Shown here one piece after another: positions 1 to 13,527 of a stretch of DNA of 64,000 bases. A program made the position numbers and the translations under genes. Position 1 is the stretch's first letter. The number at the start of each line of letters is the position of its first letter. This DNA comes from Bifidobacterium anseris (GTDB lineage Bacteria > Actinomycetota > Actinomycetes > Actinomycetales > Bifidobacteriaceae). Below the pieces are notes generated by a model, which was not told where the DNA came from, searched no databases, and saw only the letters and a list, made by a program, of their open reading frames with translations. Location: contig NZ_NMYC01000001.1 in NCBI RefSeq assembly GCF_002860345.1, forward strand, positions 806,001 through 870,000, in the 5' to 3' direction.

Positions 1-25
1 GGGCCGTTCAGCTGCCGGTAAAACC

Positions 26-59
26 GACGGGACGCCATCGCGGCCGATGGCGTCCCGTC
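26..59 (-). terminator. Terminator downstream of metK
   Basis: Perfect 15-bp stem (26-40 with 45-59) closed by a 4-base loop. On the minus strand it lies just past the metK stop and is followed by TTTT (complement of aaaa at 21-24), so it reads as a rho-independent terminator for metK. Confidence 0.8.
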
Positions 60-66
60 ATGGTGT

Positions 67-1299
<1,233 letters not shown>

Positions 1300-1390
1300 A
1301 AAACTCCCCTGATGCTGGTGGTGTGGGATGCGGCGGGCGCATGGGTTGGACACGTCCGCGACACATCATAGTCGCTTCGTCGCATATTAG

Positions 1391-1445
1391 ACGACCTCCG
1401 ATTTCCGATGCCGGATATTACGCGACATGGGAAACCGGAGGTCGT
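1391..1445 (-). terminator. Long hairpin between rpoZ and metK
   Basis: A 16-bp stem with one mismatch (1391-1406 with 1430-1445) around a 23-base loop, in the gap between rpoZ and metK. There is no clear T tract on either side, so it could be an rpoZ terminator, an attenuator of metK or an mRNA stabiliser. A possible metK -10 (TATGAT, minus strand, 1365-1370) lies just downstream. Confidence 0.5.
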
Positions 1446-1506
1446 GTTCCGATCGGCGGTGCGGCCGAGGTCGTTCGCGGACCGTCAGCCGTGCGCCCTC
1501 ATGGGA

Positions 1507-1791
1507 TCAGTTGCCCTCGTTGAGGTCGTCCTCGCCGAGGGTCTCCTCGAGCAGGCCCTCGTTGATCTCGCGGAACGCGATCGACAGCGGCTTCTCCTGG
1601 CTCTGGTACTCGACGAGCGGGCCGACGTTCTGGAGCAGTCCCTCGTTGAGCTGCGTGAAGTAGGAATTGATCTGACGGGCGCGCTTCGCGGCGAAGATCG
1701 CCAGCGCGTACTTGGAGTCCGCGTGCTCCATCAGGTCGTCGATCGGCGGATTCGCAAGTCCGGTCGGGGTAGGCTCGGTACCGAATGCCAT
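1507..1791 (-). CDS. rpoZ: DNA-directed RNA polymerase omega subunit
   Basis: Small RNA polymerase subunit that helps assemble beta-prime. The 94-residue product has the omega signature around [20 protein letters not shown] (about residues 27-46), and an acidic C-terminus. The frame is open 19 codons upstream to 1848, but the start at 1791 ([11 protein letters not shown]) is preferred: GGAG lies 9 bases upstream and actinobacterial omega proteins begin this way. It is the head of an rpoZ-metK pair and is divergent from ilvD. In many actinobacteria gmk sits directly upstream of rpoZ; here ilvD lies between them. Confidence 0.93.
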   Translation of the reverse strand: MAFGTEPTPTGLANPPIDDLMEHADSKYALAIFAAKRARQINSYFTQLNEGLLQNVGPLVEYQSQEKPLSIAFREINEGLLEETLGEDDLNEGN

Positions 1792-2023
1792 AGTTGAGGT
1801 CTCCAAATCACTCGCACGATGCTTGTTCAGCTTGTTCAAAACAGTCATTCTATCTCAGGGCGCAGACCCGTACACGCCCCGTGCGCAAGTCCGCCCGCCG
1901 CGCGCACCGGATCGGTTCGGCGACGTGATTCGGCGACGTACATTGTCAAGGTTCCGCGAAGATTTCCCACGATATGACCATTCGGCGGCACGCCGCTCAC
2001 CCGGTGCTGTTGAATGACGTGTT

Positions 2024-3883
2024 ATGGAAATGCGATCTGCGAAAATCATGAACGGACGAATGTTCGCCGGCGCCCGCGCGCTCTACCGCGCCGCCGGCGT
2101 CGATGGCAAGGACTTCGGCAAGCCGATCGTCGCCATCGCGAACTCCTTCGACGAGTTCGTCCCCGGTCACGTCCACCTCAACAAGGTGGGACGCCTCGTC
2201 TCCGAAGCCGTCAAGAAGGCCGGCGGCATCCCGCGCGAATTCAACACGATGGCCGTCGACGACGGCATCGCGATGGGCCACACCGGCATGCTCTACTCGC
2301 TGCCGAGCCGCGAGATCATCGCGGACACGGTGGAGTATCAGGTCAACGCGCACTGCGCCGACGCGCTCATCTGCATCTCGAACTGCGACAAGATCACACC
2401 GGGCATGCTGATGGCCGCGCTGCGCCTGAACATCCCGACCGTCTTCGTCTCCGGCGGCCCGATGGAATCGGGTACGACGGTGTTGCCCGACGGCACCGTC
2501 AAGGAGAACACCGACCTCATCGACGTCATGTACGCGTCGGCCGACGACGACATGACCGACGAGGACCTGCTCGCCTACGAGCGCACCGTCTGCCCGACCT
2601 GCGGCTCGTGCGCCGGCATGTTCACGGCGAACTCGATGAACTGCCTGACCGAGGCGATCGGCCTCGCGCTGCCCGGCAACGGTACCGTCCTCGCCTCCCA
2701 TGGCTACCGCAGGCAGCTGTTCGAGCGCGCCGCACAGACCGTCGTCGACATCGCGAACCGTTACTACCACGAGGACGACGAATCCGTCCTCCCCCGTTCG
2801 ATCGCGACGAAGCACGCCTTCGAGAACGCGATGACGATGGATGTGGCGATGGGCGGCTCGACGAACACGGTGCTGCATATCCTCGCGATGGCGCAGTCGG
2901 CGGACGTCGACTTCACGCTCAACGACATCGAACGCATCTCGCACACCGTCCAATGCATCTGCAAGGCCTCCCCTTCGGGCGAATGGGAGATCTCTGACGT
3001 GCACCGCGCCGGCGGCATCACCGGCATCCTCGGCGAGCTCGACCGCGCCGGCAAGCTGCACCGCGACGTGCATTCGATCGACTATCCGTCGCTCGAGGCG
3101 AAGCTCGACGACTGGGACATCATGCGCGAGACCTGCACCGACGAGGCGAAGGACTTCTTCAAGGCCGCGCCGGGACACATCGTCTCCCCCGAACCGTGGA
3201 CGCACGAAACGAAGTTCGATTCGCTCGACACCGACCGCGTCGCCGGCGCGATCCACGACGTCGAGCATCCGGCGGTCACCGAGGGCGGCCTCGCCGTGCT
3301 GCGAGGCAACCTCGCCCCCGACGGCTGCGTCGTCAAGACCGCCGGCGTGCCGAAGGAGATCTGGACCTTCCGCGGCCCGGCGCTCGTCGTCGAATCGCAG
3401 GAGCAGGCCGTCGAGGTCATCCTCAACGACACGCTCAAGCCCGGCCAGGCGCTCATCATCCGCTACGAGGGTCCCAAGGGCGGCCCAGGCATGCAGGAGA
3501 TGCTCTACCCGACCTCCTTCGTCAAGGGCAAGGGCATCGGCAAGGAAGTCGCGCTGATCACCGACGGCCGCTATTCGGGCGGCTCCTCGGGTCTGTCGAT
3601 CGGCCATGTCGCGCCGGAGGCCGCCAGCGGCGGCACGATCGCGCTCGTCGAGGATGGCGACATCATCTCGATCGACATCCCGAACCGCACAATCAACGTC
3701 GAACTGTCCGACGAGGAGCTTGCCGGACGCCGCGCGAAGCTCGAGGCCGGCGACGGCTACGTCGCGCACCGCGACCGTCAGGTGAGCCAGGCGCTCAAGG
3801 CCTTCGCCGCCTTCGCGCGCTCCGCCGACAAGGGCGCGACGCGCGATCCGGAGCTCATCGACCGCCTGTCCGGTCTGGCCTGA
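2024..3883 (+). CDS. ilvD: Dihydroxy-acid dehydratase
   Basis: Dehydrates 2,3-dihydroxy-isovalerate and -methylvalerate to the 2-keto acids of valine and isoleucine. The 619-residue length is normal. Near-identical family blocks are visible: [12 protein letters not shown] and [13 protein letters not shown] near the N-terminus, [15 protein letters not shown] and [20 protein letters not shown] (Fe-S cysteines), and [20 protein letters not shown] near the C-terminus. A second ATG two codons downstream is an alternative start. It stands alone on the plus strand between rpoZ and gmk and ends before a strong shared hairpin. Confidence 0.97.
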   Translation: MEMRSAKIMNGRMFAGARALYRAAGVDGKDFGKPIVAIANSFDEFVPGHVHLNKVGRLVSEAVKKAGGIPREFNTMAVDDGIAMGHTGMLYSLPSREIIADTVEYQVNAHCADALICISNCDKITPGMLMAALRLNIPTVFVSGGPMESGTTVLPDGTVKENTDLIDVMYASADDDMTDEDLLAYERTVCPTCGSCAGMFTANSMNCLTEAIGLALPGNGTVLASHGYRRQLFERAAQTVVDIANRYYHEDDESVLPRSIATKHAFENAMTMDVAMGGSTNTVLHILAMAQSADVDFTLNDIERISHTVQCICKASPSGEWEISDVHRAGGITGILGELDRAGKLHRDVHSIDYPSLEAKLDDWDIMRETCTDEAKDFFKAAPGHIVSPEPWTHETKFDSLDTDRVAGAIHDVEHPAVTEGGLAVLRGNLAPDGCVVKTAGVPKEIWTFRGPALVVESQEQAVEVILNDTLKPGQALIIRYEGPKGGPGMQEMLYPTSFVKGKGIGKEVALITDGRYSGGSSGLSIGHVAPEAASGGTIALVEDGDIISIDIPNRTINVELSDEELAGRRAKLEAGDGYVAHRDRQVSQALKAFAAFARSADKGATRDPELIDRLSGLA

Positions 3884-3902
3884 CCGAGGCCGCCGCGCGC
3901 AT

Positions 3903-3949
3903 AGCAGCGGGCCCCGCCGATTCCGATGAATCCGGCGGGGCCCGCTGCT
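3903..3949. terminator. Bidirectional terminator between ilvD and gmk
   Basis: Perfect 17-bp GC-rich stem (3903-3919 with 3933-3949) between the convergent ends of ilvD and gmk. No strong T tract, but position and stability fit a shared terminator. Confidence 0.7.
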
Positions 3950-3991
3950 GTATCTACGTCTGTGTTGCTGTATCGGTATCGCTACTGGACT

Positions 3992-4633
3992 CTATTCGGC
4001 GATGCCGTATTCGTCGGCGATGATTCTCCACAATTCGTCGGCGGTGCGTTCGACGTCGCGGTTGACGATCGTCATATCGAATTCGGATTCGGCCGCCAGC
4101 TCGACCTTCGCCGTCTCGAGGCGCCGCGCCTGCTGCTCGGGCGTCTCGGTGCCGCGTCCGGCGAGGCGCCGCTTGAGCTCCTCGAAGCTCGGCGGCGCGA
4201 TGAACACGGTGACGATCTCGAGTCCGAGCTCCTTCGCCCGTTCCTTGACGCGGCGCGCGCCCTGCAGATCGATCTCGAGCAGCGTCGGCGTGTTCGCGTC
4301 CAGATGCTCGCGCACCGGCGCCAGCGGCGTGCCGTAGTGCGCCATGCCATGCACGACGGCCGTTTCGAGGAACTCGCCGGCGGCTTCCTTGGCAGCGAAT
4401 TCGCCTTCGTCCATGAACCAGTAGTCGACGCCGTCGCGTTCGCCGGGGCGCGGGTCGCGCGTCGTCGCCGAGACCGACACCCACACCTCAGGATGCTTGG
4501 CGAGCATCGCCGCCTCGACGGTACCCTTGCCGACCGCCGTCGGCCCGGTGAGCACGACGAGCCTGCCGCCCTTGCCGGCGTCGTTCGCCTCGTCGACGAT
4601 GACCTGTGCCTGCTGCTGTTGCGAATGTCCCAC
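3992..4633 (-). CDS. gmk: Guanylate kinase
   Basis: Phosphorylates GMP to GDP. The P-loop GPTAVGKGT follows LVVLT near the N-terminus; SVSATTRDPRPGERDGVDY is the GMP-binding block and IAPPSFEELKRRLAGRGTE the lid region. ATG codons exist at 4678 and 4660, but neither has a ribosome site and both add an Arg-rich or unconserved leader; the GTG at 4633 has GGGAAG six bases upstream and gives a normal 213-residue protein, so it is used here. Last gene of the efp-nusB-carAB-pyrF(like) series, 123 bp after the previous stop. Confidence 0.94.
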   Translation of the reverse strand: MGHSQQQQAQVIVDEANDAGKGGRLVVLTGPTAVGKGTVEAAMLAKHPEVWVSVSATTRDPRPGERDGVDYWFMDEGEFAAKEAAGEFLETAVVHGMAHYGTPLAPVREHLDANTPTLLEIDLQGARRVKERAKELGLEIVTVFIAPPSFEELKRRLAGRGTETPEQQARRLETAKVELAAESEFDMTIVNRDVERTADELWRIIADEYGIAE

Positions 4634-4756
4634 GTTGCGCTTCCCGTATCTCGTTGTCATGCGACGACGCCGCCGCATGGGTTGGTCTGGTGATTGAACT
4701 GATGATTGATTGAATCGTTCTGCCGACTGTGCGCTCTGCCAACTGTGCGGCGTCGA

Positions 4757-5662
4757 TCAGTCGAGCGTCTCCTCCATCAGCGCGAGACGCACGTCGAGCG
4801 CGATGCTTTCGGTGGCCTGGATGAGCGACTGGATGTTCGGACCGTGTTCGGCGATCGCGCGCGAGACGGTGACGAGGACGTTGCCGTGGGTGCCGCGGAA
4901 CACGGTCTTCAGATCGCGCGCCTCGGCACCCTGCCAGCCGTAGCCCGGTGAGAGGATCGGCCCGGTGAAGCTCGACGGCGCCACGCCGCTTTCCTGCAGC
5001 CACTGGCCGATCGTCGCGCCGATGATCAGGCCGACTGAGCCGAGGCCCGGCGTGTCCATGTTGTATTTCTGCGCGGTGTTGGCGATGCCGTAGGCGACCG
5101 TCTGGCCTTTGTACTCACCGGTCTGGCGGATCGCCGTCTGCAGGCTCGCGCCTTCCGGATTGGACGTAAGCGACGCGATGAACACGCCGCGTCCGTTGTT
5201 GAGCGCGTCCTCGATGACTCCGCCGAGCGAACGCGCGCCATAGTACGGCAGCAACGTGATCGCGTCGGCGAGCATCGGCGCATTCGGCTTGAAGTAGGCG
5301 TCGGCGATCGCCGAGATCGTCGTCGACAGGCCGCCGTGCAGGCAGTCGACGATCGTGATGATGTCCATCTGCCGCGCGGCGAAGAGGACGCGTTCGAGCG
5401 CCGCGTAGCCGCGTGAGCCGTAGCGCTCGAACATCGAGGTCTGGAATTTGACGGCGGCCGCGCGTCCGTTGGCCGCCTGCAGCATGCGCATCGCGTAGAG
5501 TTCGGCGCCTTGCGCGTCGATGTCGTAGCCCCAGTCAGCGAGCAGCTTGCGATGCGGGTCGATGCCCACGCACAGTGGGCCGTACTGTTTCATCGAATTG
5601 CTCAGCCGCAATCCGAAATCGGATCGCAAAACAAGCTGCTCCTGCGTGCTGGGGTCGGTCAT
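4757..5662 (-). CDS. PyrF-like protein, orotidine-5'-phosphate decarboxylase paralogue with a degenerate catalytic motif
   Basis: The 301-residue sequence matches actinobacterial (type 2) OMP decarboxylases along its length: FGLRLSNSMKQYGPLCVGID at the start, VKFQTSMFERYGSRGYAALE, FIASLTSNPEGASLQ, and the phosphate-binding SPGYGWQGAE. However, the family's DAKRGDI active-site motif is replaced by DCLHGGL (about residue 108): the first Asp is kept, but the catalytic Lys and the second Asp are lost. OMP decarboxylation is therefore unlikely, and a canonical PyrF presumably lies elsewhere. GGGAGGAG precedes the ATG. It begins 32 bp after carB, so it is co-transcribed with the carbamoyl-phosphate synthetase genes. 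Confidence 0.85.
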   Translation of the reverse strand: MTDPSTQEQLVLRSDFGLRLSNSMKQYGPLCVGIDPHRKLLADWGYDIDAQGAELYAMRMLQAANGRAAAVKFQTSMFERYGSRGYAALERVLFAARQMDIITIVDCLHGGLSTTISAIADAYFKPNAPMLADAITLLPYYGARSLGGVIEDALNNGRGVFIASLTSNPEGASLQTAIRQTGEYKGQTVAYGIANTAQKYNMDTPGLGSVGLIIGATIGQWLQESGVAPSSFTGPILSPGYGWQGAEARDLKTVFRGTHGNVLVTVSRAIAEHGPNIQSLIQATESIALDVRLALMEETLD

Positions 5663-5694
5663 GATGCTGCTCCTCCCCTTGGTGTGAAGGTCGG

Positions 5695-9073
<3,379 letters not shown>

Positions 9074-9087
<14 letters not shown>

Positions 9088-10321
9088 TCGTGGATTCCTC
9101 CTTGGCATTCTTGGCGTTGGCGTCGTTCATCATCGCGACGAAACGGTCGAACAGATAGGCGGCGTCGTGCGGACCGGCTGCGGCCTCGGGATGGTACTGG
9201 ACGGAGAAGGCGGGGATGTCGACGCACTGCAGGCCCTCGACGACGTCATCGTTGAGGTCGACGTGGCTGACGAAGACCTTGCCGTAGCGGCCGTCGTCGA
9301 ACGGAGCGTCGACGGTTTGACCGATCGGGGCGTCGACGGCGAAGCCGTGGTTGTGCGCGGTCACCTCGACCTTGCCGGTCGTGACGTCCTTGACCGGCTG
9401 GTTGACACCGCGGTGGCCGAACTTGAGCTTGTAGGTGCCGAAGCCGAGCGCGCGGCCGAGCAGCTGGTTGCCGAAGCAGATGCCGAAGAACGGGTATCCG
9501 GCGTCAAGCACGCGGCGCAGCAGCGCGACCATCTGATCGGCCTGCTCCGGATCGCCCGGTCCGTTGGAGAAGAAGACGCCGTCGGGGTTGAGCGCCTCGA
9601 TCTGCTCGAAGGTCGTCGTCGACGGCAGCACGTGCACGCGGCAGCCACGTTCGGCCATGCGGTGCGGCGTCATCGCCTTGATGCCCAGATCGATCGCGGC
9701 GACGGTCGCGACGGGTTCGCGTCCCTCGAATTCGCCGGTCGGTTCGATGACGTAGGCTTCATCGGTGCTCACCTCGTCGTACAGGCTCATGCCCTTCATC
9801 TGGGGCGTGGCACGCACGTCGGCGAGCAGTGATTCGATCGTGCGCGGCTCGCCATCGGCGTCGACGAGCGCGTCGCCGGAGAAGATGCCGGCGCGCATGA
9901 CGCCCGCATCGCGCAGATGGCGCACGAGCCTGCGCGTGTCGATATGGCTGATGCCGACGATGCCGTCGGCGACGAGCGCATTGTCGAGCGTGCCGTCGGC
10001 GCGCCAGTTGCTCACCGTCGGGCTAGGGTCGCGCACGACGTAGCCGGCGACCCAGATGCGCGAGGATTCCGGATCCTCGTCGTTGACGCCGGTGTCTCCG
10101 ATGTGCGGGAACGTCTGCACGACGATCTGACGGTCGTAGCTTGGATCGGTGAGCGTCTCCTGATAGCCGGTCATCGCGGTGGAGAAGACGATCTCCCCGC
10201 GCGTCTCGCCGCGCGCGCCGTAAGGTTCGCCCACGTAGACCTGACCGTCCTCGAGCACGAGGACGGCGTCGTCGGCGGTGAAAGCGGATGCCGAGTCGAT
10301 CTGGTTCACCCAAACCCCCAT
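9074..10321 (-). CDS. carA: Carbamoyl-phosphate synthase small subunit (glutaminase)
   Basis: Hydrolyses glutamine and passes ammonia to CarB. The N-terminal domain ([18 protein letters not shown]) is followed by a class I glutamine amidotransferase domain with the nucleophile Cys in [15 protein letters not shown] and the His/Glu pair in [13 protein letters not shown]. 415 residues, slightly longer than usual at the C-terminus. The ATG at 10321 has a poor ribosome site; a GTG four codons downstream, preceded by GGGGGTTTGG, is an alternative. It lies 71 bp after nusB. Confidence 0.97.
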
Positions 10322-10392
10322 TCATCAAAGGTTGTCGAAAAAACGATGGATAGCGGCCGGTTGAGACTCGCGACCCGGCCAAACGCGTCGGC

Positions 10393-10830
10393 TTATTCGG
10401 CCTGGTCGGATCGCCCATCCTTGCCGTCGGGATGCTCGGCGGCGCTTATCGCGCTGAGCAGGCCGTGGATGAAGGACGGCGCATCGTCGTCGCACAAGGT
10501 CTTGGCGAGGTTGATCGCTTCGTCGATGGCCACTTTGTCGGGAACCTCGTCGTTGTAGACGATCTCCCAGGTCGCAATACGAAGGATATTACGGTCGATG
10601 ACGTGCATGCGGCGCACCTTCCAGCTGGTGGAATGGTCGTTGAGCATACGGTCGATGTCACGCCGATGGTCGGCCACGCCGCGCACGATTTCGACGGCGT
10701 AGTCGGGAAGCGGTGTCTGCGCGCCCGGTTCGGCGATGCGCTCATCAAGAAGGGACAGGATGTCCTGTCCCTTCTCGTCCGCTTCATACAACGTGTTCAG
10801 AGCCCTCTTGCGAGCGGTGGAACGTGCCAT
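10393..10830 (-). CDS. nusB: Transcription antitermination factor NusB
   Basis: RNA-binding factor of the rRNA antitermination complex. The 145-residue protein starts with MARSTARKRALNTLYEADEK and contains VAIDEAINLAKTLCDDDAPSFIHGLL, the characteristic C-terminal helices of NusB. AAGGA lies about 10 bases before the ATG. It is 31 bp after efp and 71 bp before carA, the usual bifidobacterial arrangement. Confidence 0.96.
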   Translation of the reverse strand: MARSTARKRALNTLYEADEKGQDILSLLDERIAEPGAQTPLPDYAVEIVRGVADHRRDIDRMLNDHSTSWKVRRMHVIDRNILRIATWEIVYNDEVPDKVAIDEAINLAKTLCDDDAPSFIHGLLSAISAAEHPDGKDGRSDQAE

Positions 10831-10861
10831 GGAGCTGATGGTCCTTACTGGTTGTGCCTGA

Positions 10862-11425
10862 TCAGTTCTCGCGGCCCAGGTAGGAGCCGTCCTCGGTGCT
10901 GACCTTGACCTTCTCGCCTTCGCCGATGAACAGCGGCACCTGGATCTCGGCGCCGGTCTCGACGGTCGCCGGCTTCGTGCCGGCGTTCGAACGGTTGCCC
11001 TGCAGGCCCGGCTCGGTGTGTGTGACGGTCAGGACGACGGACGCCGGCAGTTCGACGGACAGCGGCTGGCCGTCATGGAAGGAGACGATGCAGTCGGTGC
11101 CTTCGAGCAGGTACTTCGCCTTGTCGCCGACGAGCGTCTTCGGAATCATGACCTGGTCGTAAGTGGTCATATCCATGAAGACGAAGTTGTCGCCGTCGTC
11201 GTAGGAGTACTGCAGCGTGCGGTTGTCGACGGTCTCGAACTCCATCTTCATACCCGCGTTGAAGGTCTTGTCGACGATCTTGCCCGACAGGACGTTCTTG
11301 ATCGTCGTGCGCACGAAGGCGGGGCCCTTGCCCGGCTTGACGTGCTGGAACTTGATGACCTGCCACAGCTGGCCGTCCAGGTTGAGGATGGATCCGTTCT
11401 TGATGTCGTTGGTAGTCTGTGCCAA
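10862..11425 (-). CDS. efp: Translation elongation factor P
   Basis: Relieves ribosome stalling at polyproline runs. The 187-residue protein has three beta-barrel domains; the tip loop is [14 protein letters not shown], i.e. the PGKGP form found in actinobacterial EF-Ps, reported to work without the lysine modification needed in E. coli. The start is probably the TTG at 11423-11425 ([11 protein letters not shown]), which has AGGTGA five bases upstream and gives the standard length; a GTG three codons earlier (11434) is the alternative. First gene of the efp-nusB-carA-carB-pyrF(like)-gmk series. Confidence 0.95.
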   Translation of the reverse strand: MAQTTNDIKNGSILNLDGQLWQVIKFQHVKPGKGPAFVRTTIKNVLSGKIVDKTFNAGMKMEFETVDNRTLQYSYDDGDNFVFMDMTTYDQVMIPKTLVGDKAKYLLEGTDCIVSFHDGQPLSVELPASVVLTVTHTEPGLQGNRSNAGTKPATVETGAEIQVPLFIGEGEKVKVSTEDGSYLGREN

Positions 11426-11616
11426 ATTACTCACCTATTCATTCGACGTGTCGTACAGCTATACAAAGAGCCTTGCATATTATGCCAGCACCTCCATACA
11501 GGGACCACGTAAGCGTCCTGCGGAGCCCGTGTAGCGGACGCATGGCTGGCCGCCCACGGTTACGCCGTCGACCGCAACGGGCGGCCGCCGCCGGCGAAAC
11601 GCGCTATACCTGTGTG

Positions 11617-11640
11617 CAGTACCTACGTCAGTACCTACGT
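11617..11640. repeat. Exact 12-bp tandem duplication
   Basis: CAGTACCTACGT occurs twice back to back (11617-11628 and 11629-11640), ending one base before the CAAGGAGG ribosome site of the following gene. It is within the leader or promoter of that gene. Confidence 0.9.
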
Positions 11641-11653
11641 CAAGGAGGCATCC

Positions 11654-12205
11654 ATGATCGATCCACTCGTCAACGACGCGCTGCTCGACGGCCGCTCCGT
11701 CATCATCGTCGGCGCCGCGCCGCTCGCCGACAAGGTGACGACGTTCCAATCCCTCGTCGACGCCGTCGCCGATATGCGCAAGCTCGCCATCATCGACGAG
11801 AAGCACGTCCTGCCGACGGTGCCGCCGTCCGCAAACGTCATCGACGTCGAGTTCAAGGGCGTCGACACGATCCACCGCGAGATCCGCGAGCATGACGACA
11901 CGGCCGTCGCCGTGCCGAACATGCGTCGCGGCGACATCGTCCGTCTGCTGATGGACTTCGCCGGTCAGGAGAACGGTCAGGTGCTCCTGATCAACGACGC
12001 GCGCTCGGACGCCGAGGACACGCTGCGCAACGACCTGCCGATGATCCTGCTCAAGTCGTCGCCGTCCGGCCATACCGAGTTCTCCGATGCAGCGATCAAG
12101 GCGATGAATCCGGTCGTCGTCTCCCTCGACGAGAACGGCAACGTCGAATCGCTCAAGGTCGTCGATCTGCACAAGGAAGGCCTGCACACGGTCACGTTCC
12201 ACTGA
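11654..12205 (+). CDS. Unrecognised 183-residue protein
   Basis: No family recognised. The product (MIDPLVNDALLDGRSVIIVG...) is soluble, without signal peptide or membrane segments, and rich in hydrophobic strands alternating with acidic helices, suggesting an alpha/beta fold: an early SVIIVGAAPLADKVTTFQSL, then KLAIIDEKHVLP, DIVRLLMDFAGQENGQVLLI and LPMILLKSSPSGH. Strong GC third-position bias and a perfect AAGGAGG site six bases before the ATG support it as real. Transcribed alone, divergent from efp, and ended by a good hairpin. Confidence 0.8.
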   Translation: MIDPLVNDALLDGRSVIIVGAAPLADKVTTFQSLVDAVADMRKLAIIDEKHVLPTVPPSANVIDVEFKGVDTIHREIREHDDTAVAVPNMRRGDIVRLLMDFAGQENGQVLLINDARSDAEDTLRNDLPMILLKSSPSGHTEFSDAAIKAMNPVVVSLDENGNVESLKVVDLHKEGLHTVTFH

Positions 12206-12239
12206 TCACGTTTCACCGATCCGTCCGCCGCTGCACATG

Positions 12240-12279
12240 ACGGCCGCCTGCGCGTCCACTTGGCCGCGCAGGCGGCCGT
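12240..12279 (+). terminator. Terminator after the 183-residue protein gene
   Basis: Perfect 15-bp stem (12240-12254 with 12265-12279), followed by TTCTTGT on the plus strand. Confidence 0.8.
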
Positions 12280-12457
12280 TTCTTGTGGCTGCCCGTTTTT
12301 GCAACTGTCCAGCTTTTGTGACTACGCACAAAAATCGCCGCGCCTCTCCCCGCGATTCGCACAACGCGCGCACATGCCGCGCGTCCGTAGACTGGGCACG
12401 TTCGCCGCGCCTTCGGGCGCGCGCATGTCCATGTCCGCCATCGAAAGTGCAGCATCC

Positions 12458-13147
12458 ATGATTCGCAGCAGAACCGCGCAGCTCATCCTCCAGACTTTCT
12501 ACGTCGCGCTCGGCGCCGTCGGCGTCCTCGGCAGCCTCGGGCTGTACGACGCCGAGTTCGACGCCGACTTCTTCGTCTACTTCACGAACCTGTCGAACTA
12601 CCTGTGCATCGCCGTCGTGCTGTGCGAACTCGTTCAGACGGCGCACCGCCGCGACGACGGCCCGGTCACCTTCGCCCCGCAGCTCAAGTTCGTCAGCGTC
12701 ATCGCGATCCTGCTCACGTTCTTCGTCTTCAATCTGCTGCTCGCCGGGCAGCCCGACCGCGACCCCGCGCAGAACTTCCAGGTGACTAGCCTGCTCTTCC
12801 ACGTCGCGCTGCCGCTGCTGTTCACCTTCGACTGGCTGCTGTGCTACGAACATCGCCGCGTCCGCTGGACCTATCCCTTCGCTGCGACGATCTTCCCGCT
12901 GTGCTACGTCGGCTTCGTCTACATCCGCGCATGGCTGTGCCATTTCGATCCCAGCACGCCGCTGCTCTACCCCTATTTCTTCCTCGATGCTGCACAGCTC
13001 GGCGTCGGCGGCGTCCTGCGCTGGATCGGCGTCCTGCTCGTCGCGTTCATTACCTTCGGCTATCTGATGGTCGGCCTCGACCGTGTGCTGCCGACCAACG
13101 CCGACGCGCCCGCTGTGGCGCGCGCCTCCGCGACCCAAGTCGACTGA
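12458..13147 (+). CDS. Six-helix membrane protein, Pr6Pr-like
   Basis: Polytopic membrane protein of about 229 residues with roughly six hydrophobic helices; YFTNLSNYLCIAVVLCELV and the spacing of helices resemble the actinobacterial Pr6Pr membrane family, whose function is unknown. Start uncertain: ATGs at 12425, 12431 and 12458 are all possible and none has a strong ribosome site (GAAAG precedes 12458). A TAGACT hexamer at 12388-12393 could be the -10 element. A long antisense open frame here is Arg/Asp-rich and is judged a shadow. Confidence 0.75.
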   Translation: MIRSRTAQLILQTFYVALGAVGVLGSLGLYDAEFDADFFVYFTNLSNYLCIAVVLCELVQTAHRRDDGPVTFAPQLKFVSVIAILLTFFVFNLLLAGQPDRDPAQNFQVTSLLFHVALPLLFTFDWLLCYEHRRVRWTYPFAATIFPLCYVGFVYIRAWLCHFDPSTPLLYPYFFLDAAQLGVGGVLRWIGVLLVAFITFGYLMVGLDRVLPTNADAPAVARASATQVD

Positions 13148-13228
13148 TCCGCAACCGCCACTTCTCCCCCGCAGCCGCCCACCCGGGCGGCTGTTCTGGT
13201 ATACGGCGGCTGTGTGCCGCCCAGATGG

Positions 13229-13436
13229 CAGTACGTGATTGATGTCAACCACAAACTTCCACCCACAACCTTCACAACGGCAGTCTGCGATTGACCGCAA
13301 CCGCCGACTGCCGCGGACCACCCCAGAAACAGCAGTACATGGTTGACCTTAATCACCGACTTCCATCAGCGGCCCCCACAATATCAGTCGGTGATTGAGC
13401 AATCATCAACTTCCACCAAATCCTCACATTGGACCC
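13229..13436. repeat. Four-copy degenerate 52-bp tandem repeat
   Basis: Units begin at 13229, 13281, 13333 and 13385, exactly 52 bp apart. Each begins CAGT, has TTGA at the same place (unit position 11-14) and, except in the second, a CTTCCA run near position 28-33. The first three units carry TTGA-2-YAA half-palindromes. Located in the convergent gap before the tuf terminator; nothing else is seen in 13148-13455. Confidence 0.8.
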
Positions 13437-13455
13437 CCAACACGCCGCAGATACA

Positions 13456-13489
13456 AGGAAGCCCCCACCGGTTGGGGTGGGGGCTTCCT
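13456..13489 (-). terminator. Terminator of the str operon (after tuf)
   Basis: Perfect 14-bp stem (13456-13469 with 13476-13489), followed on the minus strand by TTGTAT. It lies 38 bp past the tuf stop. Confidence 0.85.
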
Positions 13490-13527
13490 CAGTCGCGTAC
13501 TACCGCGTCAGATCCGCTGAAACAAAA

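Noticed and set aside
1300-1500. SAM riboswitch upstream of metK
   Set aside because: Only a simple hairpin is seen; no recognisable SAM-I or SAM-IV core.
1997-3769. 590-codon antisense frame over ilvD
   Set aside because: Shadow of ilvD codon bias; no ribosome site or domain.
12206-13321. 371-codon minus-strand frame over the Pr6Pr-like gene
   Set aside because: Glu/Arg/Gln-rich, no start signal, mirror of the membrane gene.
13229-13436. Possible CRISPR array (regular 52-bp period)
   Set aside because: The whole 52-bp unit varies; no invariant repeat of 25 bp or more and no cas genes.
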